Below are positions 33,101-44,600 of a DNA stretch of 64,000 bases, piece by piece. The stretch is from Oscarella lobularis (taxonomy: Eukaryota; Porifera; Homoscleromorpha; Homosclerophorida; Oscarellidae). A program made the position numbers and the translations under genes. The notes beneath the pieces were generated by a model. That model saw only the letters and a list, made by a program, of their open reading frames with translations, ran no database searches and was not told the DNA's origin. The stretch is taken from contig NC_089184.1 in NCBI RefSeq assembly GCF_947507565.1, forward strand, positions 1,922,001-1,986,000, read 5' to 3'. Position 1 is the first letter of the stretch. Each line of letters starts with the position of its first letter.

Positions 33101-34007
33101 GGCGGCAAGCTGCGTACGTAATTGTCCTTTAAATCGGGATGATTGAGTTCGATTCCTTGTCAAAGAAAACAATAACTGCATGATTGAAGCGACATCGAAG
33201 GTTTGTCTTTACCGTCGTCCAAAATAGACACGACAACTCCCTTTCCAGAGTAACCCTCTTTCCACGCCGGTACGACGCTATGATCCAATCCCTTTGGACC
33301 TGACGCCTGACCAACGTTCAGCTAAAAGAACAATTTCTTCTCTCTCCTCTCCTTTGCAATTTGACTTTGCTCACCAAATACCATTGTGATGACCACAGTG
33401 GATCTGTCGGCATCTTGAAGTCTCGTTTCACGCGCTTTCGAACGACCTGCTGTTCCACCCACCGCACCTAAAGAGAATTCAATTGACGATCTCATTAACT
33501 AATTAATTAAACCCTATTACAAACGATCGTCCTGCTAATTTATTTGTCGATTAACTATAATACGTACATACCGCGACGTCACGAGAAAAAGCAAAATTAG
33601 CAAATCAGGGTTCATGTCGTGCAAGGGGCCCCCGCGCGAGGAACTACACTGTACTGTACAATAGGGTCGTCGCTCGTTTTTCTCGCTTACGTTCGAATCG
33701 ACGACGAGGCGTACGGTGTGCTCGTGTGCCGCGCGTCGCGAGCGACGCGGATGGGCGAGTCGTTTGAAGTGATAGAACGTATCTAACGTTCCGACCTGCG
33801 CGAGTAGAGTTTACCGAAGAGGACGCGTGTCGTTTCCGGCTCGCTCACTCGTCCCACGTTCGTGAATCCGCGCATTCTCGCTATTCTGTCCGCCATTTGG
33901 GGACCGCCGTGTATTTCCACGGCCCAGTCGTTCGTGTAGGTCAATTCGGATGCGGCGACGGAACAGTAGAATGCGACAAAAACGGCGAACAATTTAGCGT
34001 CCGGCAT
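27172..34007 (-). CDS. Proprotein convertase (PC5/PACE4/furin type) with about 26 cysteine-rich repeats
   Basis: Start at 34005-34007 ([20 protein letters not shown] signal peptide). Prodomain [17 protein letters not shown], then [20 protein letters not shown], and the activation site VVRKRVKR before DF. Catalytic exons follow, including [18 protein letters not shown] and [20 protein letters not shown]. One exon of about 4.7 kb (32107 to about 27415) encodes the P domain and then some 26 furin-like repeats of the form CxxCxxxCxxCxGxxxxxCxxC. The membrane span is split by a 55-bp intron (RYLIAVIG + [14 protein letters not shown]). The tail carries YHPL and an acidic SDDDEYEEL cluster, like the trafficking signals of furin and PC5B. 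It stops at 27172. Vertebrate PC5B has slightly fewer such repeats. The repeats may tether the enzyme at the matrix. Confidence 0.93.
32291..32333. repeat. AAATCAAT tandem repeat in an intron
   Basis: Three direct copies of AAATCAAT plus two diverged ones in an intron of the convertase gene. Confidence 0.85.
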
Positions 34008-34211
34008 TGTGTCACGAAGACGCTTTATACGCATGCGTTGCCACTCGCGTAATCTTGATTGATTCAATACGTTCGCTGTCCACAACAGCGAATCGTTTTT
34101 CCGAGTCGTTCGCTTTAGTAGAAGAGTAGTCGACATCTAGGAAAATTTTCGACTCAGCTAAAGCGCGTCGTGGCTCACATTGAACACCAGAACGCCGAAA
34201 CGACATGCGGA
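34008..34211. promoter_or_regulatory. Bidirectional promoter between convertase and RGP1
   Basis: 204 bp separate the divergent starts (34007 minus, 34212 plus). It contains the palindrome ACGCATGCGT at 34029-34038, which shares the GCATGC core of the NRF1-like site in the other divergent promoter of this window. No TATA box is evident. Confidence 0.5.
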
Positions 34212-35831
34212 ATGGAAGTTAGGGCGCAGATCGATGATCGGGCCGTCTACATGGCCGGCGAAACGATATCCTGCACCGTCGTCCTAAAAAACCCGAACGC
34301 GGGCCCCGAATCGGGCCCCAAGAACCTAGCGTGGCTGAGCGCTCAAATCCACTGCCAATGCCAGTTCGACGACGCGCTTCTTCGCGCGCCGCCGAACAAC
34401 GGAACGCGCGAAGAGTCGTCCGATCTTCTAAAGCAGCGCCCTCATCTCCAAACGACGAGCTTTGTTCCAACGAAAGGTAAAAGGACACGACACGCCTTTT
34501 AGTAATAACCTCGCGTTTTCTTCCCATGGGCACTCTCTCAATCGAAGGAGAGACGGGCATGTGTTCGATGTCGACCGAAGCGATCGTGCTCGCCTGCGAC
34601 GTTCGACTCGAACCGGGCGAAAAGAAGACATGTAAGTACACTAGACTAGACTACCACCTGTCTATTGTGACCTCTGTGTGTTTTTTCTGAGTAATGAGTA
34701 AAGACCCTTTCTTTAGTGATCATAACTAAAGGGTGTCATCTCTTAGATGTGTACACGGATGTCGTGCCCTTCGACTCGCCGCCGTCCTATCGAGGTCACA
34801 TGGTGATGTACAGTTACAAGTTGACGGTCGGTGCTCAGCGGATCAATGGATTGACGAAAATGCTTAAAATTCCTTTTCGAGTTCTGTGCATTCCAGGTGA
34901 GGTGGCGACGATTTGCGTGCTTGTAATTGTAAACTCTCTCTCTCTTTGATTCAGAACATGCTCTCTTGCCTCGGGCTGTGGCTTTGGCCAATCCGTATTC
35001 TTGTCAGGAGGAGGATGTTGATTCTGTGACATTGGCATTTCACAGGATCATGTCAATTGCTTCGCAGCGCAGTGCAAGTTAGATCTAACTGGATCTGACT
35101 GCATCTTGTTGCCACTTGCTTTCTATCATTTATCTTTTAGGAACTCTCAGTGTTGCATGCCATCGAGGCACAGTAGTCCGATGTCTCCCTATGAAAGATT
35201 CGTATCGGCTGGGTGAAGAGGTTTCATTCACGTTGGATTTTTCAACGGGGACCGTCGTCTGTCAGCAGGTACCCTGATTAGAGTAAAAAAAAGCAATGCT
35301 TCAAATATGCGTTCCCATATCAGGTATCCGTTACTGTTCAGTGCGAGGAGAACATACCGCAGGAGTGCTGGGCCAATCACGCTCGAATTCAACCGGCAGT
35401 GAAGTCGTATTCGAAACGACACAACTTCTGCCTTCACACAAAGAGACTCCATTTCAATTTGCCCATACCACTAACAGCGACCCCGTCATTCACCACGGAC
35501 CTCGGTAACGACAGCCTGTCGCATAGCATTCACATTCAACTTTTTCCTCATAGTGATATTCTCGTGGAAACTTCACTTTGAGTTTCTTCTCTGCGTCAAG
35601 TCGGCCAGCATGACGTCGATGCCCGTCCAACGGGCAACGCGCAGTCATACGCCCACTCGAGCGTTGCCGCCCTCGTCGCCCCTTCGGATGCCCGACGAGC
35701 TACGTCTCGGCAATTCCGACACGCCGACGGAGACTCTGTCGTGGGATTTTCCGATCAACGTGCTCCCTTCTCATCCGAGTCACGTTGCCGTTCTGGCCGG
35801 TCGGCCCCCTTCCCAATCGGTGATTTTATGA
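34212..35831 (+). CDS. RGP1: RGP1 homologue, RAB6A-GEF complex partner
   Basis: Arrestin-fold subunit of the RIC1-RGP1 complex, which activates Rab6 at the Golgi for retrograde traffic. The first in-frame ATG is 34212, giving MEVRAQIDDRAVYMAGETIS, aligned with the family start. Exons include KNLAWLSAQIHCQCQF, LACDVRLEPGEKK, VPFDSPPSYRGHMVMYSYKL, KMLKIPFRVLC, GTVVRLCLPMKDSYRLGEEV, FNLPIPLTATPSF and FSWKLHFEFLLCVKSASM. It ends DTPTETLSWDFPINVLPSHP ... with a stop at 35829-35831. The DSPPSYRG, YRLGE and W-FPI-VLP blocks are typical of RGP1. About 390 residues in seven or eight exons. Confidence 0.9.
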
Positions 35832-36415
35832 ACTTTAGTAGTATTTTCTATATTTGGATACTAACTAAGCACGTAAACGTACACGGTTAACTGCTTTTTT
35901 GCACCGATTCATACTGGATCGATCTTTAGTGTACGCGAATGAAAATGTCTTCTCTCGTTTTTATGCATACAGACCGCCCATCTAAAAAGAAAGCGTTTTT
36001 TTTGGATTGAGGAGATATATGAGCTCTACGTTTATTGCTTCGGCTTCTTCGTCTGATAACGGTTTTCTCCGATACTTAAATGGAGTGCAATCAAACGATG
36101 AGGCTGCTGTTTTGCTCTGCGACGCCGCTCCTGATTCCATTGCTGCTAAAGAGACGAGAATTTTCCTTTCTGGGCTGCTCGATCGGTTTCGCTACGTCTT
36201 ACCCTGCTCATCGGGTCTTCGTCTTGTCGGAAACCGAATGAGAGGCTTGTGGGCCTCGACTGATCGCACGACTCGGCGCAAGGCGGACGACATGGTCTCG
36301 TTGCTGACGGTCTAAAGCGCGCTAGTTGCGCCTGCATCGTATGCATCCCGGAAGTGGTTGGACGAAGATGTGCTAATGTTTATTGATGCTTTTCTCATTC
36401 AGTTCCGCGATATCC
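35832..36415. other. Intergenic stretch between RGP1 and the third convertase
   Basis: Contains one modest ORF (separate entry). The rest shows no recognisable element. Confidence 0.45.
36019..36315 (+). CDS. Hypothetical 98-residue ORF
   Basis: Open frame from the ATG at 36019 (MSSTFIASASSSDNGFLRYL) to a stop at 36315. It contains LLCDAAPDSIAAKETRIFLS and RMRGLWASTDRTTRRKADDM. Composition and codon use look coding-like, and the frame is uninterrupted in a gap between genes. I recognise no family and no signal peptide. It may be a small gene, an exon, or chance. Confidence 0.3.
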   Translation: MSSTFIASASSSDNGFLRYLNGVQSNDEAAVLLCDAAPDSIAAKETRIFLSGLLDRFRYVLPCSSGLRLVGNRMRGLWASTDRTTRRKADDMVSLLTV

Positions 36416-38736
36416 ATGACGAGCGTCGCTGTTTTGTTGTCGCTCGTCTTCTACGAATGCGCCCATTCCGCCCTTTATACCAATCACTGGGCAGTGGAGA
36501 TGCACGGAAGTGGAGACGTCGAGGCAGCAGCCAATGAGCTGGCGGCAAAACACGGATTCCGAAACTTGGGAAAGGTTCCGCGAAATAGCGAACCGATCGG
36601 AATCAGACAAAAGCGTGACTTCTTTCTCAGGTAGGAAACCTAGACGGTGTCTATTGGTTTCAGCACGATGGAACGAGAACAACGAGAAGCATTCCACAGT
36701 CAACCATCGCGGACAGTCTGAAGGCCGAGGAACAGGTTAGACCCCGACAAAAGATGTCGACAATTATCCCATCAGCGAACCTAATCGCGGAAATTCGGTA
36801 ACGACCGTCTTTTTTTTGTTCGCGTTCTACGAAAGGTTATCTGGGCGGAGCAGCAGGAAGTGCGAGAGCGTCCTCACCGAAACGCTGTGCTCCTGCCGAG
36901 CGATCCCCGTCTACGGGAACAGTGGTACATAGTAAGACACATACGCGAGAGCGACGTACGCGCCCCGATCCTCAGTCGTAACGGTATTAGAAAAACACAG
37001 GGCAGGCACGCGGACCGCCTCGGCTCGACCACAACATTGTTCCCGTGTGGGAAACGAACCTGACCGGTCGAGGCGTTGTTGTCGGAATAGTTGACGACGG
37101 TAAGGTCTGGCCCACACATTGTGTCCCCGCCTGGCTAATAGTAGCAACGCTCAAGGAATCGAATACCGTCATCCAGACCTCGCCGAGAACTACGTACGTG
37201 CATCTGTTTTCTAATAACGCCAATACACTTCCTAACGTTTACGCTCCTCGCGAAGGCTGCCCATGCTAGCTACGATTTCATTGAAAACGATAGGGATGCA
37301 AAGCCTCGCTACGATACGACGACGCCGCAGAGGTTCGGACGCCGAAAGAATAGTCAAATCACGCCTAATACATTTTTTATAGACACGGTACGCGCTGTGC
37401 CGGAATCGTCGCGGCCGCCGCCAATAACATCTGTGGCGTTGGCATTGCCTATAATTCGAGAATCGCCAGCATTCGCGTGCTCAGCAAAGGCATGACCGAT
37501 TTGAGGGAAGCAAATGGGCTCAGCTATCAAACAGATAACATCGACATATTTACGGCCAGCTGGGGTCCGGTCGATAAGGGCGAGGCGCTCGACGGTCCGG
37601 GTCCCCTCACAAAAAGGGCAATGAGAAAAGCGGCTGAACAAGTCAGCAAATGACGTCGTAGCGAAGCTAACGTGAAACTAATTGCTTATTAATAGGGTAG
37701 GGGAGGAAAGGGCACTATCTACGTATGGGCAACGGGAAACGGCGGGCTTTACGACGACAGTTGCGCGTGCGATGGATACGTGTCGAACATCTACACAATC
37801 GGGGTGAGCTCCGTTACCGATCGAGGCGCATCGCCCTGGTACGCCGAATGGTGCGCCTCGACGCTCGTCAGCACGTACAGCAGTGGCAACAAACTAAAAA
37901 ACATGGCCGTGGTGCGTTCGTTCTCGCGTAAAAGTCCCAACAACGACGTCTCTAATACATATGCGTAGTTGACTACGGATTTGAACGGGAAATGCACGTC
38001 CCAGCACACTGGAACTTCGGCTTCGGCCCCAATGGCTGCCGCTATAATTGCTCTCATGCTCGAAGCGAAGTATATCTCTTCTACCCCTCCCACTTCACAA
38101 TACAATGCTCTTTATCTCTTTAGTCCTCGTCTAACGTGGCGTGACGTGCAACACATTCTCGTTCGAACGGCCGATATAACGTCGCCCGACGATTCGGATT
38201 GGATAACGAACGGGGCCGGATTTCGCGTGAATCACAAATTCGGATTCGGAATTATAAACGCCCTAAAAGCCGTCGGACTGGCGAGGACGTGGTGGCCCAG
38301 TCCGCGCCAGGCCGTCTGCATCGTCCAGCCCCATATTCACAACGTAGTCATCCCAGTGAGAACTCGTCGCGACATTCAACCGATTTCCGTCTACACGGAC
38401 GCGTGCAAGGACACCGATCAAGCGATTGGCGCTCTCGAGCACGTCGTCCTCGTCGTCACGATAACGACGTCGGTTCGAGGCAGCGTCGCCGTCACGTTGA
38501 CGTCGCCTCAAGGAACGACATCGACGATGCTGCCTCGACGTCGACGCGATCGTTCGACGCACGGGTTTCGTCATTGGCAGCTAATGACGACGCATTTGTG
38601 GGGAGAAAATCCCGTCGGCGAGTGGAAAGTGAAGGTTACGAAACTGAACGAAAGCGTGCAAGCGCGGCTCGTCGGCTTCGAGTTGCACCTTTACGGAACC
38701 GAAGCGAAACCTCGAGATTGCACGCTCCACGACTGA
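36416..38736 (+). CDS. Furin-like proprotein convertase, short soluble form
   Basis: Third convertase of the cluster. ATG 36416 gives a signal peptide, [19 protein letters not shown]; an in-frame ATG at 36386 is an alternative. Prodomain [18 protein letters not shown], then [20 protein letters not shown]. The activation site region reads [13 protein letters not shown] before NAV, so it has only R-x-x-R instead of the usual basic P2. The catalytic residues are intact: Asp in VVGIVDDG, His in [12 protein letters not shown], Asn in WATGNGG and Ser in [13 protein letters not shown]. The P domain ends [15 protein letters not shown], with a stop at 38736. No Cys-rich repeats, membrane span or tail follow, so the product should be soluble. 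It is on the plus strand, opposite to its two paralogues. Confidence 0.9.
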
Positions 38737-38914
38737 CTTATTTATAAAAGAAAGAGATCTGACTTACCTGACTATTATCATTATTATTGTCTGTGGAGCA
38801 AAAAGAAAGATCTATGATGACATGGTCGCTTTATTTTGGCGATTGAGAGTTTCCGTCCACTCTGAGCAAATTATTCATTAATTAATTAATAACAGTCTAT
38901 CGGAAGATGACAAC

Positions 38915-39790
38915 TTACTTGAGCAGATACTCCGAGCTATACCCCGGCACTCGATCAATAAACTTGGCGAATTCTCTCGTCGTCTCGACGAGCTTCGTCT
39001 CCGCCTCCACTCTCAATCCGTCGATCCTTTCCATCTCCCCTCGACACGACTCCAATTCGACATTCAATCGATCGACGACGCGCTCCAACTCGCCAACGCG
39101 TCGACGATGCTCGCCTTTCACCCGACTCAACTCCTCGTTCGCTTTCGCCGCCGTCACCTTCTTTCCGACGTCGACGGCTCTGTCGCGCTCCTCCAGCATA
39201 CGGGCTTTCAAAGCGGCAAGCGCTTCGCTCTGTCGCTGCGACGCCAATCGACGTTCGTTCTCTAAAGCCGAACGATGCGCGCGCGCCACGCGTTCCGATT
39301 CGTCGCGCGCTAAGCGTCTCTCGTCCTCGCGCGCTCTCGCGATCGCCTCCGCTTCGGCGACGGCGTACTGGCGTTTCGCTTCGTCGAGACTCGCTCGGAG
39401 TTGGCGTTCGGCCGTCGCTCGTTCGATTTTCGCTCGTTCGTCGACGCGCGACGTCGCGATCGCTTCCATTCGTCGCGTTTCGGCGCGTACCGCTTTCTCG
39501 CGATCGATTTCGCACGTTGCGCGTATCGTCGCTTTCTCGCGCTCCGCTTCGTCTCGCGCCTTCGCGAGTTCGTCCTCTAGCAGTCGTCGCGCTTTCGCCC
39601 ACACTTCAGCTTCGTTGCGAGAGACTGCTTCTTCTTTTAGTCTCTCCCATTTCTCGTCGACGTCTTCCTTCACTCTTTGACCGATTTCTAGGTCGAGGAT
39701 GAGCGACTAGACGCTTCGTAGCTCGTACGACCCACCTAGAATAGAGTCGTGCGTGACGTTTTGGATTTTACGGTGATCTGTTGAAGCCAT
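38915..39790 (-). CDS. Coiled-coil protein, C6orf163-like
   Basis: Two exons. The start at 39788-39790 (MASTDHRKIQNVTHDSIL) is joined across a roughly 50-bp intron to EIGQRVKEDVDEKWERLKEE and a long Glu/Arg/Ala-rich coiled coil. It ends TREFAKFIDRVPGYSSEYLL with a stop at 38915. About 270 residues with heptad character over most of the length and no membrane span. The HDSILEIG segment, the AEVWAKARR segment and the C-terminal FAKFID resemble, from memory, human C6orf163, a little-studied protein linked to ciliated tissues. The coding call is firm; the orthology is tentative. Confidence 0.75.
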
Positions 39791-39886
39791 CTTATCCGGG
39801 GTTTAGTTCTGTTGCTAGGTGCGCGAGTTCTCGTTGCTATGGTCTGTTCTTTTCTGTATTTGAACACGTGATACTTGTTCCCTTGA

Positions 39887-41197
39887 CTACGTAGCTTTGT
39901 ATACACCACAATCACTAATGCGAACTGACGTGATAGGCCTTTCATTTCTTGCAGGCAATTCTTCAATTTTCTTTAGCACATCCGATCCTTCAACAATTTT
40001 TCTAACACATATTTAATTACTGACATTCAGTCTCGTCACATCTTTTTACCCAAAGGCAACAAAAGACTTGTCCATCCACTTGGACGGCTTTAGTGTGATG
40101 TAGAACTGCGAACCGTTTGTGTGAATTCCTTTATTCGCCATTCCAATAATTCCTCGTGAATCATTAGACATGCTGAAACTTTCATCTAGTGACAGTTTTT
40201 ACTCACAGAGAATAAAGCAAATTATTGTATCTAGACCTGGAAAATTTGGACCGTATATGCTTTCACTGTGAGCACCCGAGCCTCCTAGAATATCTATGAA
40301 AAAAAGAAATTGTGCCATTTTCTGCTCCAGATTATACGTTCAAACTCAGTACCTCCGCCTTGAATCCAGCCACCGGCGACAATACGATGAATTAGGCTGT
40401 CCTTGTAGTGCAGCGTTTGGCCACTTTCTGTTGCGTGACCAACACACAGTGCTTTGAAATTCTCGCAAGTCTTTGGACACAATCGCTTGCAGAGCTAGAA
40501 AGTGTCGCGACTCTTCACTTCAAAGTTACAGGAAATTGATTTTCTTACTTCGAAAATCAGCTTTCCTACATCACTTCCATCAATAGAAATAGTCATATAA
40601 ACAAAATCAACCTATACAAATCTAGTCATTTCTAAGAGGAGGCCAGCAGAAATCATACAGTACACACATCATTTCCAAGAAACCGCTCCTTGTACGCATC
40701 CTTTGCCATAGCAGCATACAATGGAAATGGCCTATAGATAAAAAATACATCAGACAACAGTAAAGCAAAGTACATTTTGATCTCACATCGAATCTTTGAC
40801 GTCATGGGTGTTTTGGGCCCATTGCAGAAAGGCATCTGCACCTCCTATTACTTCTTCGTTTGAAAACACAACGACAGACCGAGTCAGCGCGGTATCGTCA
40901 AAAATTCCTTGCAATTCCTGAATCAGATAATTTAGTCTATAAAAATTCTTCGTGCAATCGGTCCGTCGCCTACGTGCTTCTTTTCTGTCAGGTACGCCTC
41001 CCATTCGAATTCGAGCAGTCCTGATACAATAGGCTTTGCAAAGCACGCCGGCTTTCTTTTATAGAGGGCCTAGCCAAGGCTCAAAGTTTAGGTTTGACAC
41101 TAGAGCACACGTTCTTTTTCACCTCTGCGACTTTTGCAACTTTTCTATAGCGACCACTTTGAAGAAGACCAACCACTCGAAGAGTTTCCTTCTCCAT
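39887..41197 (-). CDS. PPIL6: Cyclophilin-like PPIL6
   Basis: Peptidyl-prolyl isomerase-like protein 6, a cyclophilin fold with an extra N-terminal domain, associated with motile cilia in other animals. The start at 41195-41197 is MEKETLRVVGLLQSGRYRKV. Next exons give KPIVSGLLEFEWEAYLTEKK, then FSNEEVIGGADAFLQWAQNT, then PLYAAMAKDAYKERFLGNDV. The cyclophilin part reads FVYMTISIDGSDVGKLIFEL, CPKTCENFKALC, YKDSLIHRIVAGGWIQGG, then SRGIIGMANKGIHTNGSQFY and KSFVAFG. The last exon ends SDVLKKIEELPARNERPITS ... VYKAT with a stop at 39887. The active-site Arg of canonical cyclophilins (FHR) is present in IHRIV. Confidence 0.88.
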
Positions 41198-41600
41198 GTA
41201 GGCTCGAGACTCGCTCCTCTCGCAGTTTTTTTGTTTATTTACTTCCCGGATAAGCAACGCGCTTACCCCGGATTGGGAACAGAATCCGTACACATGCCAG
41301 GCGCTGAAACGAGCCTTTCTCTTTCTTGAAGACGATCGTTATCATGGTAAACACTTTAATTTTAAGTAAAACATCAGTTTTGGTCGGAATTGTTTACGGG
41401 GGGGCCCCCTCTTCCACTTTCGATGCAAATAGGGTGAGCTAGTGGTACTGTTGTCCACCAAAGAACTGAAATTCTGCTACTTTCAACGATTTAGCTGTAT
41501 TCTAGGTAGAGATCCTCCTACGTTCTACTTTGCACTTCGTCATGTGTCTCCATGGTGGTCCTGGAGGTGCGGCACACGTGAGCTGATAGGGTGGAGCCCA
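41198..41600. promoter_or_regulatory. 403-bp region between divergent PPIL6 and giant-gene starts
   Basis: Separates the PPIL6 start (41197, minus) from the first in-frame ATG of the giant gene (41601, plus). It should hold both promoters and 5' UTRs, possibly with a non-coding first exon of the giant gene. No TATA box or recognisable site stands out. A GGGGGGCCCCCTC block lies near 41400. Confidence 0.4.
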
Positions 41601-44600
41601 ATGGATCGGCGCAACGATCCGACAGTGGTCAACAACCCGATGTTCTTGCCATCGGAAGACAATGTTGACGTTTTTCCAGAGGGATTCTCCAATCCAACCT
41701 ATTCAACCGCACAGGACGTTGACTTTCCACCTGGTGCGGTAACATTTGGGCTACCTGTTCCTACGTAACTCAGGTGTTGTACTGCAGATGCATACGCAAT
41801 GTTTGAGGATGACGGGAATTCAAAGACAGACGATGGTCGATTTTTTAGCGTTTGTTGTGCCGGCTTTGCCAGCTCTCACGTGATGCCTTTTCAGGTGGGT
41901 ACGCTAAAGTTGCAGAGAAGCCGAAAAAGATGAAGAAGAAACGATCGGAAGAGAATTTGTCGCTGGGCTTAACAGGCTCGTCGCAGTTGCCCCTCTTTCG
42001 CGACAAAAACAATTACGACTTGAAAAAGAAGTCGCGCCCTTCAAAGGGACTCATTGCCGTGGCCGTCATCGGCCTGATTTTGGCTATTGTCGCCATTGTG
42101 CTTGTCGTTCTTCTCATGAGCGGCCTACTCAAGACGAAATCAGACGAAAGTATCATTTCTATTAGATAACAATGATTGCTCAATTATTGATCCGTCTTTA
42201 GATGAAGTGATGGTGACAGATGCAGAGGGTCAAGTGCAGCAGGGAACTGTTACCGAAGTATTAGCAGCAATATCGAAGGACCTAAGCAACATCAGAACAG
42301 ACGTCAAAAACTATCAAGACAGTCAAGAGACGTTGGTGAAGCAGATTGAAATTGTTGTGGTGAGTATCGCTTTTGCACAGCATGCTGTATACAACTTAGG
42401 ATCCCTTTAGGGTCCTCTGCCAACCTTGCCTCCGACCAAGTTGCCGACGACCGCAGGCTCAGTTGCGCAAACGACTCAACCGGAGACGAAATCGATGCCA
42501 ACGACTCCGTCGCCGACTACCGAGGAACCGAACGGGGTAATTATTTGTCTCTGTTCTTTGTTTTTCTTTATCAAGTCTCTCTAGACACTTTCGCCTACAA
42601 ACGGCTCAGTGAACGGTTCAACAACGGGCACTCCTGCCGGTCTCGGAGGCAACGAAACTCGCTCTCCTCAGACGCCAAGTGCTGGGGTTAGTCAAAAACC
42701 CGGCGTTACTCAAGCACCTGGTGGTGGTGGTGATACTCAAAAGCCCGGTGTTACACAAAAACCCGGCGTCACTCAAACGCCTGGTGGTTTTACTCAAAAA
42801 GCCGGAGTCACTCAGCAACCAGTCACTCAGCAAGCCACTCAGCAAGTCACTGATCCTCCAACAACGCCAACTCCGCAAATGGTGATCTTATTTCCTTTGA
42901 GACACAAATTGGACGTTTGATTAATTTTTCTGTAGTTCAATGCCTCTCTTTTTAATGATCTCAACGCCAACGTTATCAGGTCGAGTCTTGCGTCGTTGCC
43001 TTTTGGCTGATTCTGTTTACTAGATCATTCTCCTTTAGACTTACAGGGCAGTTGTCGGTTGCTGTGAATAGTCTCGCTGCTCAGTCAAGCCTCTTGAACG
43101 ATCTTCAAAAGGAAATAGCGAAGTAAGTTATTAACGAAGAAGAAGCGCTACTTTTCCCATTCTTTCTGTTTTGTTTAGTCTACGGAGCAATGCTTCGTCT
43201 CAGCACCAGCAACTTGTTCAGATGAATAGTCACCTTCAGAATGCGACACAACGTCTCGACGACTTGACGCAGACTCAGCAGATAATTGTTTCTGAAGTTT
43301 CCGACGTTAAATTCAAAGTGAACGATCTTGAAGGCACCGATTTGCAAATTGAGGTCTCAGAAAACGTAAGAGTTGTACGCTATTGCGCCTAACTTTCTTT
43401 CGAAAGGCTTCCGTGGCCCAAGTGAACCAGAGACTCGACGCAAGCATTCGAAACAGAACGAAATCGGACGGCAGTCAAAATGCGGCTTTAGACGCGCTCG
43501 TGGAAGACGTGAAAGAACTCGATTCTAGCCTCGATGATCAGAATAGTGAAATTGCCGACATTCAACGCAACCTGTCTTCAGTCAGCGTAGCAGTAAAAGA
43601 TTCAGGTATTCAATAGAAATATAAGAAATGTTAGGCAGAGAGAAACTATTGTCCGATCAGAAAACAAGCTCGACTTTCTACCAATTGACTGTCACGTCGC
43701 TGATTGGGGAGAGTGGTCTGTTTGCACGAAGGTACTATTCTTTGTCAAATGCGCACAGGACGAGTTAGCGAAAGTTCCTTTCTTTTCTTTTTTGTAGACT
43801 TGCGGTGGCGGAATTCAAACTCGAAAACGACGTATTGTCGCGCCGTCTCAAAAGGGCGGCAAAGCGTGCCCCACGCTTCTCGAAACCCAACCGTGCAACA
43901 TAGGAATTTGCGTCGGCTGCGTTGCCGGTTGCACGACCTACGTTCGCTGGGGCCAAACGACGTGTAGAAAAGGAGCGCGATTCTTGTACAGCGGCGTGGC
44001 GGCGAGGTATAGTAAATCGGCAACGCCGCGTTGTGAAATTGACTATAGTCGAGTTTTTCTTTGTCTAGTTCCAATGACGGTCACCACGGAAGCGGCTACA
44101 ATCGCTTGTGCGTGCCGATGGATACCCAAGTGGGAACGTATCACAACGACAATAGCCAATCCGGCGGCTACTTGTACGGAGCCGAATATCAGACGTCCGG
44201 CTACGGCGTGAGAGACATCTATGGCGTGAACGACAATCCGATCGCATGCGCTGTGTGCGAAGTGTCCGTTCCCGATGTTGCGATGATACCAGGCATAGGG
44301 GGAATGTACAGCTCGTCGAGCTCGTCGCGTCGTAAGCGCGCTCCCAAGGGCTGTCCTGACGGCTGGACGGAAGAATACTCCGGCTATATTATGTCGAATT
44401 ATTACGGCAACTACAAAGGCGAGTACGTTTGCGTTGATAGAGATCCGGCGAAAGCAACGATGGGAAATCGAAATACGAATCAAGATCGGTGAAACGTGCA
44501 TCGGTTTCTTCGCTTCGCGATCCTACGTTTTTTTTTATCGTTTAGTTGGTATCCCACCGAGATGAAATGCGGCGATTTGCCCTGTCCGCCTTACGTTCAA

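Noticed and set aside
38907-39680. 257-residue Ser/Arg-rich plus-strand frame
   Set aside because: Antisense of the coiled-coil gene. The minus strand has a clean start exon, splice and heptad pattern.
41442-41600. Upstream extension of the giant protein
   Set aside because: It starts with GTG, has no signal peptide and no in-frame ATG before 41601. A non-coding or unseen first exon is possible.
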